From JAJYTL01 sp046705265 (GTDB taxonomy: Bacteria; Pseudomonadota; Alphaproteobacteria; Ferrovibrionales; Ferrovibrionaceae), in NCBI GenBank assembly GCA_046705265.1, contig JBJKQL010000133.1, positions 1-15,759 of the forward strand: DNA of 15,759 nt, in the 5' to 3' direction. The notes beneath the pieces were generated by a model, which was not told the DNA's origin, ran no database searches, and saw only the letters and a program-made list of their open reading frames with translations. Shown one piece after another: positions 1 through 8,232 of the stretch. Within the stretch, counting starts at the first letter, position 1, and the number at the start of each line of letters is the position of its first letter. Position numbers and translations under genes: made by a program.

Positions 1-120
1 CTTCCAACTAACAAACCGGTTCCCGTGGCCCTGGCGCTGGGGGCCGGCTCAGCTCCGCCGGCCTCCGCCCGCCCTTGACCGCGCCGGCGGGACAAACCTT
101 CAACCCACTCGGAATTCAAA

Positions 121-579
121 AGAGGCCTTTTTCTCGACCCATACGGAATGCAGGTCAACTGGACAACCATCGTGGCAATAGGTCGCGCCCAACATATCGA
201 CCTTTGGTACCTCTTCCCGGTGGGGACAGTTCAACGACTGTTGCAACGAGAGGGCAACATCAGCACAGCGTGGAAGAACGCGCTCGACCGGCTTCTGGGG
301 GACACGAGCTGGAGAACCGACTTCTACAAGACCGTCCGTGAACGGACTCTATTCGGTGATCGAGCACGGAAGAGCAAGGTCGCGGATCTGTCGACAATCG
401 AAGACTATGTGCGCAGGCGCCTCCTCCAAGTGTTCCGAGGTGGGGTTGCACGGAGTTCTCTGCGACTACGGAATTCCAAGGGCAGCTGCATGTACTTGCT
501 GTTCTTTGCCTGCGGTAATCCCGCCCCGAAGGCACATGGGCTTGCATTAAAGATCGCCCAACACTTGTTGAAGTCGTGA
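121..579 (+). pseudogene. tcmP: C-terminal fragment of three-Cys-motif partner protein (TcmP)
   Basis: The frame reads RGLFLDPYGMQVNW and then IDLWYLFPVGTVQRLL, which matches my memory of the C-terminal half of TcmP, the protein usually encoded beside three-Cys-motif (DUF5131/Gp37-Gp68) genes. Its biochemical role is not established. The only in-frame start is ATG at 148, which would give 143 residues. The family-like sequence nevertheless continues upstream of that ATG to about codon 121 and is then lost, with an in-frame TGA at 76-78. Full-length members are roughly twice this size, so the 5' half is probably missing through recombination, although a shortened product from 148 cannot be excluded. 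The gene stops 16 bp before the DUF5131 start, the usual neighbour order. The family call is fairly secure; the loss of function is inferred. Confidence 0.7.
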
Positions 580-595
580 ATTGAGGGGGACGACG

Positions 596-1384
596 ATGGC
601 TGCATCAGATATCGAATGGACAGAGGCGACCTGGAATCCAGTTGCCGGATGCACGATGGTTTCGCCGGGGTGTACGAACTGTTATGCGATGCGCATGGCG
701 GCGCGGCTCGAAGCGATGGGCAACGGCAAATACGATGGCACCACACGACGGAGCGGTGACCGCGCGGTCTGGTCAGGCAGGATCAATCTCGATGAACGCA
801 CGCTGAGAGCGCCCCTGGCGTGGTCGAGACCGCAGCGAATTTTCGTGAATTCGATGAGCGATTTGTTTCAGGAAGCTGTGCCAATCGATTTCATTCAAAA
901 AATCTGGGAGATTATGGAACTGTCCCATTGGCATACCTTCCAGATACTGACAAAGCGACCGGCACGATTGCGCAATATTGCCGTCCACGAAGGAATTAGG
1001 GTATTGCCCAATGTTTGGCTCGGCACCTCGGTCGAAAATGCTGACTGCATGTGGCGAATCGACCAGCTAAGACACACCCCAGCGGCGATCCGCTTCATCT
1101 CATTTGAGCCACTGATTGGCCCCGTTGCTCACGTCGATCTTACCAGCATTCACTGGGCGATCGTTGGTGGGGAGTCCGGGCCAGCCGCGCGACCGATGCG
1201 CGGCGAATGGGTGCGTGAGCTTAAGGCGGCATGTCACAAACAGCGGGTGGCGTTCTTTTTTAAGCAGTGGGGCGGTCCCAGGAAGAAAAAGACCGGGCGA
1301 TTGCTGGATGGTCGAACATGGGACGAATACCCGCCGCACAGCCAGCACCGTTTGGAAAACGGGCGTCGAGTAATAGCAGCTTGA
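596..1384 (+). CDS. DUF5131 / phage Gp37-Gp68 family three-Cys-motif protein
   Basis: This 262-residue protein opens with IEWTEATWNPVAGCTMVSPG and carries a C-x6-C-x2-C motif at Cys19, Cys26 and Cys29. That motif, together with LGTSVEN, RFISFEPLIGP and the GGESGPAARPM segment, is typical of the DUF5131 (phage Gp37/Gp68) family. The motif resembles the iron-sulfur ligands of radical-SAM enzymes, but the reaction is unknown. ATG at 596 is preferred over the in-frame TTG at 581 because a strong ribosome-binding site, GAGGGGGA (583-590), sits 5 bp before it. Length is normal and no damage is visible. The gene directly follows a TcmP fragment, so its usual partner is probably lost or shortened here. 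The family assignment is confident; the function is not known. Confidence 0.88.
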   Translation: MAASDIEWTEATWNPVAGCTMVSPGCTNCYAMRMAARLEAMGNGKYDGTTRRSGDRAVWSGRINLDERTLRAPLAWSRPQRIFVNSMSDLFQEAVPIDFIQKIWEIMELSHWHTFQILTKRPARLRNIAVHEGIRVLPNVWLGTSVENADCMWRIDQLRHTPAAIRFISFEPLIGPVAHVDLTSIHWAIVGGESGPAARPMRGEWVRELKAACHKQRVAFFFKQWGGPRKKKTGRLLDGRTWDEYPPHSQHRLENGRRVIAA

Positions 1385-1651
1385 AAAAAGGGTCGCACCT
1401 GTTGGCTTCAACCCCATCATCGGCGTGTGCGCACGGAAGTGGAGTGTGATTCGCTACGCAGCGCTTCGACGCCGATCCGGGGTGAGCAAAGCGTCGATTC
1501 ACAACCGAAGATCTTTCGCGCGACGGTGAATAGGTGTCGAACTCTGATCCCTCCATATCTTACCAGATCAAAGGGTTATGGCTCTGATCAGCGCGGAGAC
1601 CTCGCGACGATTTACACTTTGCGGCCAGAATCGAACTACAAGGGCAAAATC

Positions 1652-2422
1652 ATGCAAGCACAGCGAGGGTCACAAAGTCAGTGGGATGGCCAATGTTTTT
1701 TCGGCACTGACGCGTTGACTAAATTTCCCGAGCTTGGCGCGCTTGTTGCGGCAACTATCGCTGGATGGTCGATGGTGGAAGCCCATCTTGGCAGAATGTT
1801 TGGGTCGCTCATCGGCGCGAAGAGACCGGTCACTATGAGCATGTACAGTGCTGTTCGATCATTTGAAGTACAGAGGGACATTATCAAGGCCGCCTCGGTC
1901 GAGTTATTACCGCGGCGCTATGCTATGCTTGTATCAGCTTGCTTAGACGTCATGCTCGCAGCATCTAAAACGAGACACCGATTTGCCCATTGGGTATGGG
2001 GCGCATCGACGGACCCTTCCTTACCCGCGCTGCTCCTTGTTGATCCTAGGCACTTTTGGTCGCTCCATGTCGCACAAGTTCGACATTGGAATGATAGGCG
2101 CGGGAAGAACGCGATCGAACGTGTTGGCCCCTATACTTTCAAGAACACTATCCCAAAGCTGAACCTTTATGACGTATGGGTATATACGCAGCCCAGTTTA
2201 ATTCATGAGAAAGAGCGCATTGATCGTTCCTATCGGATAGCGGAGGCATTGCGACAGCTAGTGATTTCTGACGTAGCGCGGCGGCGAGAGGTATATCGTT
2301 GGATATGCAGCGAACACGATATTGAAGCTGCCCTTACCAAAGTAAAAAGCAATTGGCCAAAGAGCCGGTCGCAGTCACGTGTCAATGCCGCACGGCCGCG
2401 TTACGTGAAGATAAGTATCTAA
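1652..2422 (+). CDS. Hypothetical protein with HEPN-like RHxxxH motif
   Basis: I do not recognise this 256-residue protein as a named family. An early helical stretch (residues 25-50, FPELGALVAATIAGWSMVEA) is followed by a second around 68-105 and by KTRHRFAHWVWG, in which Arg108 and His113 make an R-x4-H motif with a polar residue after the Arg. This is the layout of HEPN ribonuclease active sites, so a HEPN-like fold is possible, but it is inferred from one motif. The reading frame is open from 1427, but ATG at 1652 fits the start of protein-like sequence and is preceded by a modest AGGGC. No signal peptide or membrane segment is apparent. Codon use (tta, att, aaa) is more AT-rich than in the genes to the right, suggesting transfer. 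It lies 267 bp after the DUF5131 gene. Confidence 0.65.
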   Translation: MQAQRGSQSQWDGQCFFGTDALTKFPELGALVAATIAGWSMVEAHLGRMFGSLIGAKRPVTMSMYSAVRSFEVQRDIIKAASVELLPRRYAMLVSACLDVMLAASKTRHRFAHWVWGASTDPSLPALLLVDPRHFWSLHVAQVRHWNDRRGKNAIERVGPYTFKNTIPKLNLYDVWVYTQPSLIHEKERIDRSYRIAEALRQLVISDVARRREVYRWICSEHDIEAALTKVKSNWPKSRSQSRVNAARPRYVKISI

Positions 2423-2985
2423 ACTGGTGGTCTTTCGACTCCCTGTTTGTGCGATGCAGAAAGATACGGCGAAGAACAGTAGAGGGAGAGAGCGGACCGT
2501 CGTGCATCGCCGGTGGAACGCATATTCGGAGCCGAGATGGTGGCGGTATCAATGGCCTTCCGAAAGAGTAGCCGTCATTCGTGGAAAGGTGCAAAAGTTA
2601 CCTTGAGCACCCTCCCCAGATCACCGGTCCTTCGCGCGGCTGGAGGCTGATCGTGGTCAGATGCATGATCGTTGGGTGACATTCGGTGCGCTTGCAAGGC
2701 CAGGATCACCACAGTTCCGCGTCCCCGTTCACAATCCACCCGACTTGGACGCCGGTTGGATTAATCGCTGTGGCCAGGCTCGACGTCGCCGATGCGATAC
2801 CAGGCTTTCTCAGGTTCCATGAACAGCGACCAATCGGCCTCGGCTAAGCGATCCAGTATCCGCTGGAGTTCCGGTACTTTAATTTGAAAGAGCCTCTGTC
2901 AGTTTTGGCGGTCCATAAGTGGCGATTATGGAGAACGCGGAGGCCGCTGTTCCGGCCCAGGACCAAGTTGATTAGAGAGGGGGAA
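2423..2985. other. Gene-poor stretch with a possible minus-strand coding relic
   Basis: About 560 bp between the hypothetical gene and the bd oxidase operon hold no convincing complete gene. Short open frames exist on both strands without ribosome-binding sites or family motifs. The most protein-like is a minus-strand stretch of 45 sense codons (2898 down to 2761) that includes VPELQRILDRLAEADW and AWYRIGDVEPGHSD. It has no start codon of its own: an ATG at 2916 in the same frame is cut off by TGA after five codons. It may be a decayed gene tail. Confidence 0.4.
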
Positions 2986-2988
2986 ATA

Positions 2989-3027
2989 CGATCCGGCCAC
3001 GCCCGAGCGATGATACCGCCCGGATCG
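2989..3027 (-). terminator. Candidate terminator hairpin after cioB
   Basis: An 8-bp perfect inverted repeat (CGATCCGG at 2989-2996, CCGGATCG at 3020-3027) begins about 14 bp after the cioB stop codon on the minus strand and is followed by TATTTCCCC. The 23-nt loop and short T tract make it a weak intrinsic terminator at best. Its position at the end of the operon is the main support. Confidence 0.35.
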
Positions 3028-3040
3028 AAATATGAGCGTC

Positions 3041-4057
3041 TCAATCTTCCGCTTCGTAGCCCGCAGCCCGGACCTTGCCGCGGAAGACCAGATACTGGTA
3101 CGCGTTGTAGGCGATCATCACCGGCGTCAACATTCCGATGCCGAGCAGCATGAAGATGAGCGTGACGCTATCGGCGGAGGCCGCATCCGCCGACAGCGAG
3201 GGGGGTACGATATAGGGATAGAGTGAAGCGGCAAGCCCGCTGACCGAGGCAATGAAGATCGCGACCGTCCACCAGAACGGCGCGTATTCGTATCGGTTCC
3301 ACAATGCCCGCGCCAGCATGAGCGCCGCTGCCCCCCCGGCCAGGGGAGCGATGTCGAGTGGGTGGAGAAGACCGCCGCCAAACCATTCCTGCGCCACGAA
3401 CGGATAGCGGATCGGCGTCCAGACCGAGATCGCGACCGCGACCGCGAGCATCAGCGCGCCGGCGATCCATGCATAGCGCCGGTTACGCTCCTGAGGCTCG
3501 CCTTCCATCTTGATGATGAGGAAAGTGCTGCCAAGCAGCACATAGCCGAACACCACGCCGGCGGCGACGAGGATCGAGAACGGACTGAGCCACGAGAAGG
3601 CGCCGCCGACAAATTCCCCGTTGCTGATCTTGAGCCCGCCGATCAGCCCGCCGAGCACAACGCCTTGGCAGATCGCCGCCACCAGGCTGCCGATGCCGAA
3701 GGCGCGCATCCACAGCCCTCGCCGCCGCGCATGCTCGCGGAACTCGAAGGCGACGCCACGGAAGGCGAGCGCGAAGATCATGGTGATGATCGGCAGATAC
3801 AGCCCCTGCAGGGCGATGGCATAGGCAATCGGAAAAGCGCCGAACAGGGCTCCGCCAAGTATGACGAGCCAGGTCTCGTTCGCGTCCCACACACCGCTCA
3901 GGCTCGCCATCATGATGCCCCGGCGCTCATCAAGCTGAACGAACAGGGAAAGAATGCCGATGCCGAGATCGAATCCATCGAGCAGCACGTAGAGCGTGAG
4001 AAAGAGCCCGAGGAAGCCGAGCCAGATGAGAACAAGGAAGCCATGCACCGTGTCCAT
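3041..4057 (-). CDS. cioB: Cytochrome bd-type quinol oxidase subunit II
   Basis: This is subunit II of a cytochrome bd ubiquinol oxidase, an inner-membrane partner of subunit I that helps hold the haem domain and the oxygen or proton paths. The protein has 338 residues and is almost wholly hydrophobic, with about eight or nine membrane spans. Family hallmarks are LLDGFDLGIG near residues 25-34, SGVWDANETWLV with Trp57, Asp58, Asn60 and Glu61, and FRGVAFEFREHA. The length is that of the CioB/CydB family. The start lies 27 bp after the subunit I stop on the same strand, so the two are one operon. No small CydX-like membrane peptide is seen after it. The name cioB is preferred over cydB because subunit I has a short Q-loop; the function is the same. 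Confidence 0.93.
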   Translation of the reverse strand: MDTVHGFLVLIWLGFLGLFLTLYVLLDGFDLGIGILSLFVQLDERRGIMMASLSGVWDANETWLVILGGALFGAFPIAYAIALQGLYLPIITMIFALAFRGVAFEFREHARRRGLWMRAFGIGSLVAAICQGVVLGGLIGGLKISNGEFVGGAFSWLSPFSILVAAGVVFGYVLLGSTFLIIKMEGEPQERNRRYAWIAGALMLAVAVAISVWTPIRYPFVAQEWFGGGLLHPLDIAPLAGGAAALMLARALWNRYEYAPFWWTVAIFIASVSGLAASLYPYIVPPSLSADAASADSVTLIFMLLGIGMLTPVMIAYNAYQYLVFRGKVRAAGYEAED

Positions 4058-4084
4058 CCGATACTCCTGCGACCAATCCTGCGC

Positions 4085-5485
4085 TTAGGCCGGGCTGGGC
4101 CGCCGGCCCTCGCGCTCCTGAAGCCGGGATGTGGGGCTCGGCACGCGGACCTCCATGTCGGGGCCGCGGCGAATGATCCGCCTGGCGAAAACCAGGAACG
4201 AAGCAAGCAGTACCGCATCTATCACGAGGAAGCCGGCCAGCGTATAGCCGACCGAGACTGGTGACACGACTGAGGCGCCTTGCTCCGTGCGCATCACGCC
4301 ATAGATGATCCAAGGCTGACGGCCGACCTCGCGCACGATCCAGCCGCAATAGGTCGCGACATAGCCGAGCGGCACGGCCGCCACCCAGGCGATCAGCAAC
4401 CAGCGCGGCGCTGGGTCCCCCTTGGACCCAAGCCGACCCCGGGCCCAGGCGACGACACTCCCGAGCATCAGGAAAAAGAGAGCGAACCCGATCCCGGCCA
4501 TGACACGGAACCCATAGAAAAGGAGAGGCAGCAGCGGCGGTTGATCGTCACGGGCAATGGAGCGAAGCCCGATCACTCGGCCCGCAAGCGTGCCGGTGGC
4601 GAGCACGGAAAGGACGTCCGGAATGGTGATCGCCCAATCGTTTCGCTGTCGTGCCTGGTCGGGCCATGCGAGCACCGCCCAGGGGGCACCCTGGCCCGCC
4701 GGATTGGTGCTCCAGTCCCCTTCGATCGCCGCCCCCTTGGCGGGCTGCTCACGGAACACGAGCTTACCGCTGGAATCGCCGAGCCAGATCTGAAGCGGCG
4801 TGACCACCACCGCGAGCATAATGGCGAGCCGAAGCGACTTCATGAAGAAACCCGTGTGGCGGCCGGAGAGAATGTACCAGGCGCTGATGCCGCCGATGAC
4901 GAAGAGGCTCGTCTCAAGGCAGGCCACCCACATATGCGACACGCCCCATGGCATGTCAGGGTTGAAGATCGCGGCAACATAGTTGGTGACGACGTAGTGG
5001 CCATTCACCATGTGGCCGCCAGCAGGGGTCTGCATCCACGAATTCGCGACCATGATCCAGAAGGCCGAGATCGACCCGCCGAACGCCACCATGCAAGTGG
5101 CGATGAAATGTACGACGCGCGGGACGCGGTGCCAGCCAAACATCATGATGCCGAGAAAGCCGGCCTCCAGCATGAACGCCATGGCGCCTTCGAACCCGAG
5201 CATATTGCCGAAGAAGCCGCCGGTGGCGGATGCGAAGGGGGCCCAGTTGGTGCCGAACTCGAACTCGAGCGGCAGGCCGGTGACTACGCCGACTGAGAAA
5301 TTGAGCAGGAAGAGCCGACTCCAGAAACGGGCATGGCGGTAATAATCGTCGTCGCCGGAGCGCAGCCAGAGGGCCTCGAGAAAGACGAGGAAAAGACCGA
5401 GACCAATAGTGAGAACCGGCCAGGTGATGTGAAAGAGCGCGGTGAACGCAAATTGCAGGCGCGAGAGGATTACATAAAGGGGCAT
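4085..5485 (-). CDS. cioA: Cytochrome bd-type quinol oxidase subunit I (short Q-loop, CIO type)
   Basis: This catalytic subunit oxidises quinol and reduces oxygen to water at the high-spin haem pair, without pumping protons. All key positions of E. coli CydA have visible equivalents: His19 (LFHITWP, haem b595), His184 (GVSHMW) and Met329 (FRVMAGIG) for haem b558, Glu99 and Glu107 in the buried proton path, Glu386 in GWIVREVGRQPW, and Lys250 and Glu255 in the quinol loop. At 466 residues it is shorter than the roughly 520-residue E. coli protein because the Q-loop is short, which is the form called cyanide-insensitive oxidase. Cyanide resistance itself is inferred. It is the first gene of a minus-strand pair with cioB. 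The start has only a weak GGGACC before it, and I saw no good FNR/FixK box upstream. Confidence 0.95.
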   Translation of the reverse strand: MPLYVILSRLQFAFTALFHITWPVLTIGLGLFLVFLEALWLRSGDDDYYRHARFWSRLFLLNFSVGVVTGLPLEFEFGTNWAPFASATGGFFGNMLGFEGAMAFMLEAGFLGIMMFGWHRVPRVVHFIATCMVAFGGSISAFWIMVANSWMQTPAGGHMVNGHYVVTNYVAAIFNPDMPWGVSHMWVACLETSLFVIGGISAWYILSGRHTGFFMKSLRLAIMLAVVVTPLQIWLGDSSGKLVFREQPAKGAAIEGDWSTNPAGQGAPWAVLAWPDQARQRNDWAITIPDVLSVLATGTLAGRVIGLRSIARDDQPPLLPLLFYGFRVMAGIGFALFFLMLGSVVAWARGRLGSKGDPAPRWLLIAWVAAVPLGYVATYCGWIVREVGRQPWIIYGVMRTEQGASVVSPVSVGYTLAGFLVIDAVLLASFLVFARRIIRRGPDMEVRVPSPTSRLQEREGRRPSPA

Positions 5486-5872
5486 CGTTCGGTCCCGCGC
5501 CTGTCAGCCGACGTGCGCCCCTCTTCGCAAATCGGACAGAGAAGTTATTTAACCGACATTTCCCATTCGGGCGGTCTATGCACCGATAACTGCGACCAAA
5601 ATAGCTAGATGTGAATCGGCGCGCAACCTTGATTCCATCGATTCGACGCCAAGCGTCTGAGCGACCGTTTGATTTCGTGAAAAAGTCGAGTTACGGTCGG
5701 ACGCCAGTAAAATAAAGGCATACGATCGTCGCGACGTCTTTAACGACTTATGCCAAAGCGAGCTGGAGTTTCAAGTCGGAGCCCAATTTACAGGCAAAGC
5801 GCGCTTCGTGTAGCTGGCCCGAATAGGGTAGCCTTGAGATACCTCTAAGGGTTCTCACAACGTGAATGGGAC
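5486..5872. promoter_or_regulatory. Divergent intergenic region between cioAB and the SDR-GMC-MFS operon
   Basis: This 387-bp gap must hold the promoters for both flanking operons, which point away from each other. The most structured part is 5717-5754: GGCATA and TATGCC form outer arms, and a 10-bp palindrome, CGTCGCGACG (5727-5736), sits between them. The sequence is more AT-rich than the neighbouring genes. I could not place confident -35 and -10 boxes, and a TTGAT-like half-site near 5627 lacks the spacing of an FNR-type box. Confidence 0.4.
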
Positions 5873-6643
5873 ATGATGACACTCGATGGAAAAGTCGCGA
5901 TCGTCACCGGCGGCAATAGCGGGATTGGTCGCTCGGTCGCGCTCGGTCTCGCCAAGGCCGGCGCTAAACTCGTTATTGACTACGTCGTTCACCCCGAAGC
6001 CACCGAAGCGCTGGAGCAAGAAATAATCGGCTTCGGCGATGCCGTGATTGGCGTGAAGGCCGACGTCAGCAATGTCAAGGAACTTCAGGCGCTTATTAAT
6101 GCCGCGGTGGCAAAGTTTGGCCGCCTGGACATTATGGTGAACAACGCTGGAATAGAGACCCGCACTTCCGTTCTCGACACGACGGAGGAACAGTACACTC
6201 GAGTGCTCGACATCAATCTCAAGAGCGCCTTCTTTGGCACTCAGATCGCAGCCAAGCAGATGATGACGCAGGGTGGCGGCGGTCGCATCATCAACATTAC
6301 CTCGGTGCACGAGGACTGGCCAATGCCAGGCAACACCGCTTATTGCCTTGCCAAGGGCGGCATGCGAATGCTGACACGCACGGCGGGCGTCGAGCTGGCG
6401 CCGCACGGCATCCTTGTAGTGGGAGTCGGCCCCGGCGCTGTAGCAACCCCGATCAATCTCTCCACCATGCAGGAGCCGGCGCTACTGGCGAAACTGAACG
6501 CCGCCATCCCACTCGGGCGCATGGCTCAGCCGGAAGAGATCGCCAATGTCGTCGTCTTCCTCGCCGGCGCCGCGGCGAGCTATCTGACCGCGACAACGAT
6601 CTTCGTCGACGGCGGGATCATGCAAGGCAGCGTCGGTCTGTAG
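5873..6643 (+). CDS. SDR-family NAD(P)-dependent oxidoreductase (glucose 1-dehydrogenase-like)
   Basis: This classical short-chain dehydrogenase of 256 residues is a soluble cytoplasmic enzyme that oxidises an alcohol or reduces a carbonyl using NAD(P). Visible motifs are TGGNSGIG (residues 12-19) for dinucleotide binding, NNAG at 90-93, Asn115 in DINLKS, and the catalytic Ser144, Tyr157 and Lys161 (YCLAK). The C-terminal FVDGG is typical of the glucose 1-dehydrogenase and 3-ketoacyl reductase-like subgroup. Substrate cannot be read from the sequence. Two adjacent ATG codons (5873 and 5876) could serve as start. It is the first gene of a plus-strand trio: the GMC oxidoreductase begins 6 bp after its stop. 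That pairing suggests both enzymes act on the same sugar or polyol-like compound, which is an inference. Confidence 0.92.
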   Translation: MMTLDGKVAIVTGGNSGIGRSVALGLAKAGAKLVIDYVVHPEATEALEQEIIGFGDAVIGVKADVSNVKELQALINAAVAKFGRLDIMVNNAGIETRTSVLDTTEEQYTRVLDINLKSAFFGTQIAAKQMMTQGGGGRIINITSVHEDWPMPGNTAYCLAKGGMRMLTRTAGVELAPHGILVVGVGPGAVATPINLSTMQEPALLAKLNAAIPLGRMAQPEEIANVVVFLAGAAASYLTATTIFVDGGIMQGSVGL

Positions 6644-6649
6644 CCCGCC

Positions 6650-8218
6650 ATGCCGGGGCAATCGAGCGACGGGCGCTATGACGTCATCATAATTGGCAGT
6701 GGTGCCGGAGGCGGCACGTTGGCGTACCGGCTCGCCCCCTCCGGGAAGAAGATACTGATCCTGGAGCGCGGCGACTGGCTGCCGCGAGAGGCGCGTAACT
6801 GGGACGTCGATGACGTCTTCAGGCAAAATCGCTACGTCTCCCCCGAGTGCTGGTACACGCACGACGGAACGGCGTTCCAGCCGCAGGTGCATTATTTTGT
6901 CGGCGGCGCGACCAAGCTGTTCGGTGCTGCGCTGTATCGTCTCCGCAAGGAGGATTTCAGCGAGATGCAGCACTACGATGGCGTCTCCCCTGCTTGGCCA
7001 GTCGGCTACGATGAGTTCGAGCCCTATTACAGTTTAGCCGAACGTCTTTATCAGGTTCATGGCGAGCGCGGACTGGACCCGACCGAGCCGCCATCCAGCG
7101 CCCCCTATCCGGCGCCGCCGGTGTCGCACGAGCCACGCATCGCAAAGTTGGCCGCGGACTTGAAGCGGGCGGGCTACAAGCCGTTCCACGCCCCCGCCGC
7201 GGTCCTGCTGAACGAAGCTGATATGGCCAATAGTCCCTGCATACGCTGCCAGACCTGCGACGGCTTCCCCTGCCTCCTGCACGCCAAGGCGGACGCGGAG
7301 GTGATCGCCGTTCGGCCGGCGCTCCAGCAGCCCAATGTCACGCTACTGCGCAACGCCCGTGCGCTGCGCCTGGAGACCGATCCGGCTGGCACTAGCGTCA
7401 CTGGCGTGGCGGCGGAGGTGGACGGAAACCCGGCGCATTTCACGGCCGATATCATCGTGGTGTCCTGTGGCGCCGCCAATTCGGCCTTGCTACTCCTCCG
7501 CTCGGCAAATGACAGGCACCCCTCTGGGCTCGCCAACGGCTCGGATCAAGTCGGGCGGAACTACATGTTTCACAACAGCCAGGCTGCGCTGGCGTTTTCG
7601 CTGACCCCCAACGATACGATGTTCCAGAAGACCCTGGCGTTGAATGATTTTTATTTCGGGATGGAGGGGTTTCCGTACCCGATGGGCAACATCCAGATGA
7701 TCGGCAAGACACTGGGAGGAATGTACCGCGCGGAAAGGCCACTCCTCACCGCCGTCATGCCGGGCCGCGGGCTGGACGACATCGCTCGGCATGCCATCGA
7801 TTTTTGGCTCACCACGGAGGATCTACCGGATTCCGAGAACCGCATCACCGTCGACTCCGAGGGCCGGCTTATCCTGAGCTATACGCCGAACAACCAGGTC
7901 CCGAAGCAGAAGCTCTACGACAAGCTGCGTTCAATGCTGACTGAAATTGGCCTGCAGTCGCGCCATCTCATTTCCCGCGACCTCTACATGCGCAATGACA
8001 TTCCGATCGCCGGCTGTGCGCACCAGGCGGGCACCTGCCGCTTCGGCGATGATCCCAACACATCTGTCCTTGATCGCAATTGCAAGGCTCACCAACTCGA
8101 CAATCTCTATGTCGTCGATACCAGCTTCTTCGTCAGTATTGGCGCGGTGAATCCCTCGCTAACGGCCATCGCCAACGCGCTGCGGGTGGGCGACCATCTG
8201 CTGCGGCGCTTGGGTTGA
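6650..8218 (+). CDS. GMC-family FAD-dependent oxidoreductase with four-Cys cluster
   Basis: This 522-residue glucose-methanol-choline family enzyme oxidises alcohols or sugars with FAD. Residues 11-22 (DVIIIGSGAGGG) form the FAD-binding Rossmann motif, and Glu39 in ILERG is the expected ribose contact. The C-terminal GMC domain gives the catalytic pair His458 (GCAHQAGTCRFG) and Asn501 (AVNPSLT). Unusual is CIRCQTCDGFPC at residues 197-208, with Cys197, Cys200, Cys203 and Cys208, which could bind an iron-sulfur cluster or metal. No signal peptide is evident, so the protein is probably cytoplasmic or loosely membrane-associated. It lies 6 bp after the SDR gene, and its stop overlaps a possible TTG start of the MFS gene. 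The electron acceptor (oxygen, quinone or another protein) is unknown. Confidence 0.9.
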   Translation: MPGQSSDGRYDVIIIGSGAGGGTLAYRLAPSGKKILILERGDWLPREARNWDVDDVFRQNRYVSPECWYTHDGTAFQPQVHYFVGGATKLFGAALYRLRKEDFSEMQHYDGVSPAWPVGYDEFEPYYSLAERLYQVHGERGLDPTEPPSSAPYPAPPVSHEPRIAKLAADLKRAGYKPFHAPAAVLLNEADMANSPCIRCQTCDGFPCLLHAKADAEVIAVRPALQQPNVTLLRNARALRLETDPAGTSVTGVAAEVDGNPAHFTADIIVVSCGAANSALLLLRSANDRHPSGLANGSDQVGRNYMFHNSQAALAFSLTPNDTMFQKTLALNDFYFGMEGFPYPMGNIQMIGKTLGGMYRAERPLLTAVMPGRGLDDIARHAIDFWLTTEDLPDSENRITVDSEGRLILSYTPNNQVPKQKLYDKLRSMLTEIGLQSRHLISRDLYMRNDIPIAGCAHQAGTCRFGDDPNTSVLDRNCKAHQLDNLYVVDTSFFVSIGAVNPSLTAIANALRVGDHLLRRLG

Positions 8219-8232
8219 GACAGACCGGCTCT

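Noticed and set aside
2844..3044. Small CydX/CydS-like subunit after cioB
   Set aside because: The 66-codon minus-strand frame here has no hydrophobic membrane span and no ribosome-binding site, so it does not fit the small bd oxidase peptides.
3362..4264. Long plus-strand open frame of 300 codons opposite the bd oxidase genes
   Set aside because: It is antisense to cioB and the end of cioA, rich in Asp, Glu, Arg and Ala as expected from the reverse of GC-rich membrane-protein codons, with no family motifs. The same applies to the plus frame at 4280-5296.
5620..5645. Possible FNR/FixK-type box upstream of cioA (TTGAT near 5627)
   Set aside because: The second half-site ATCGA is at a 3-bp spacing and mismatched; the known box needs TTGAT-N4-ATCAA.
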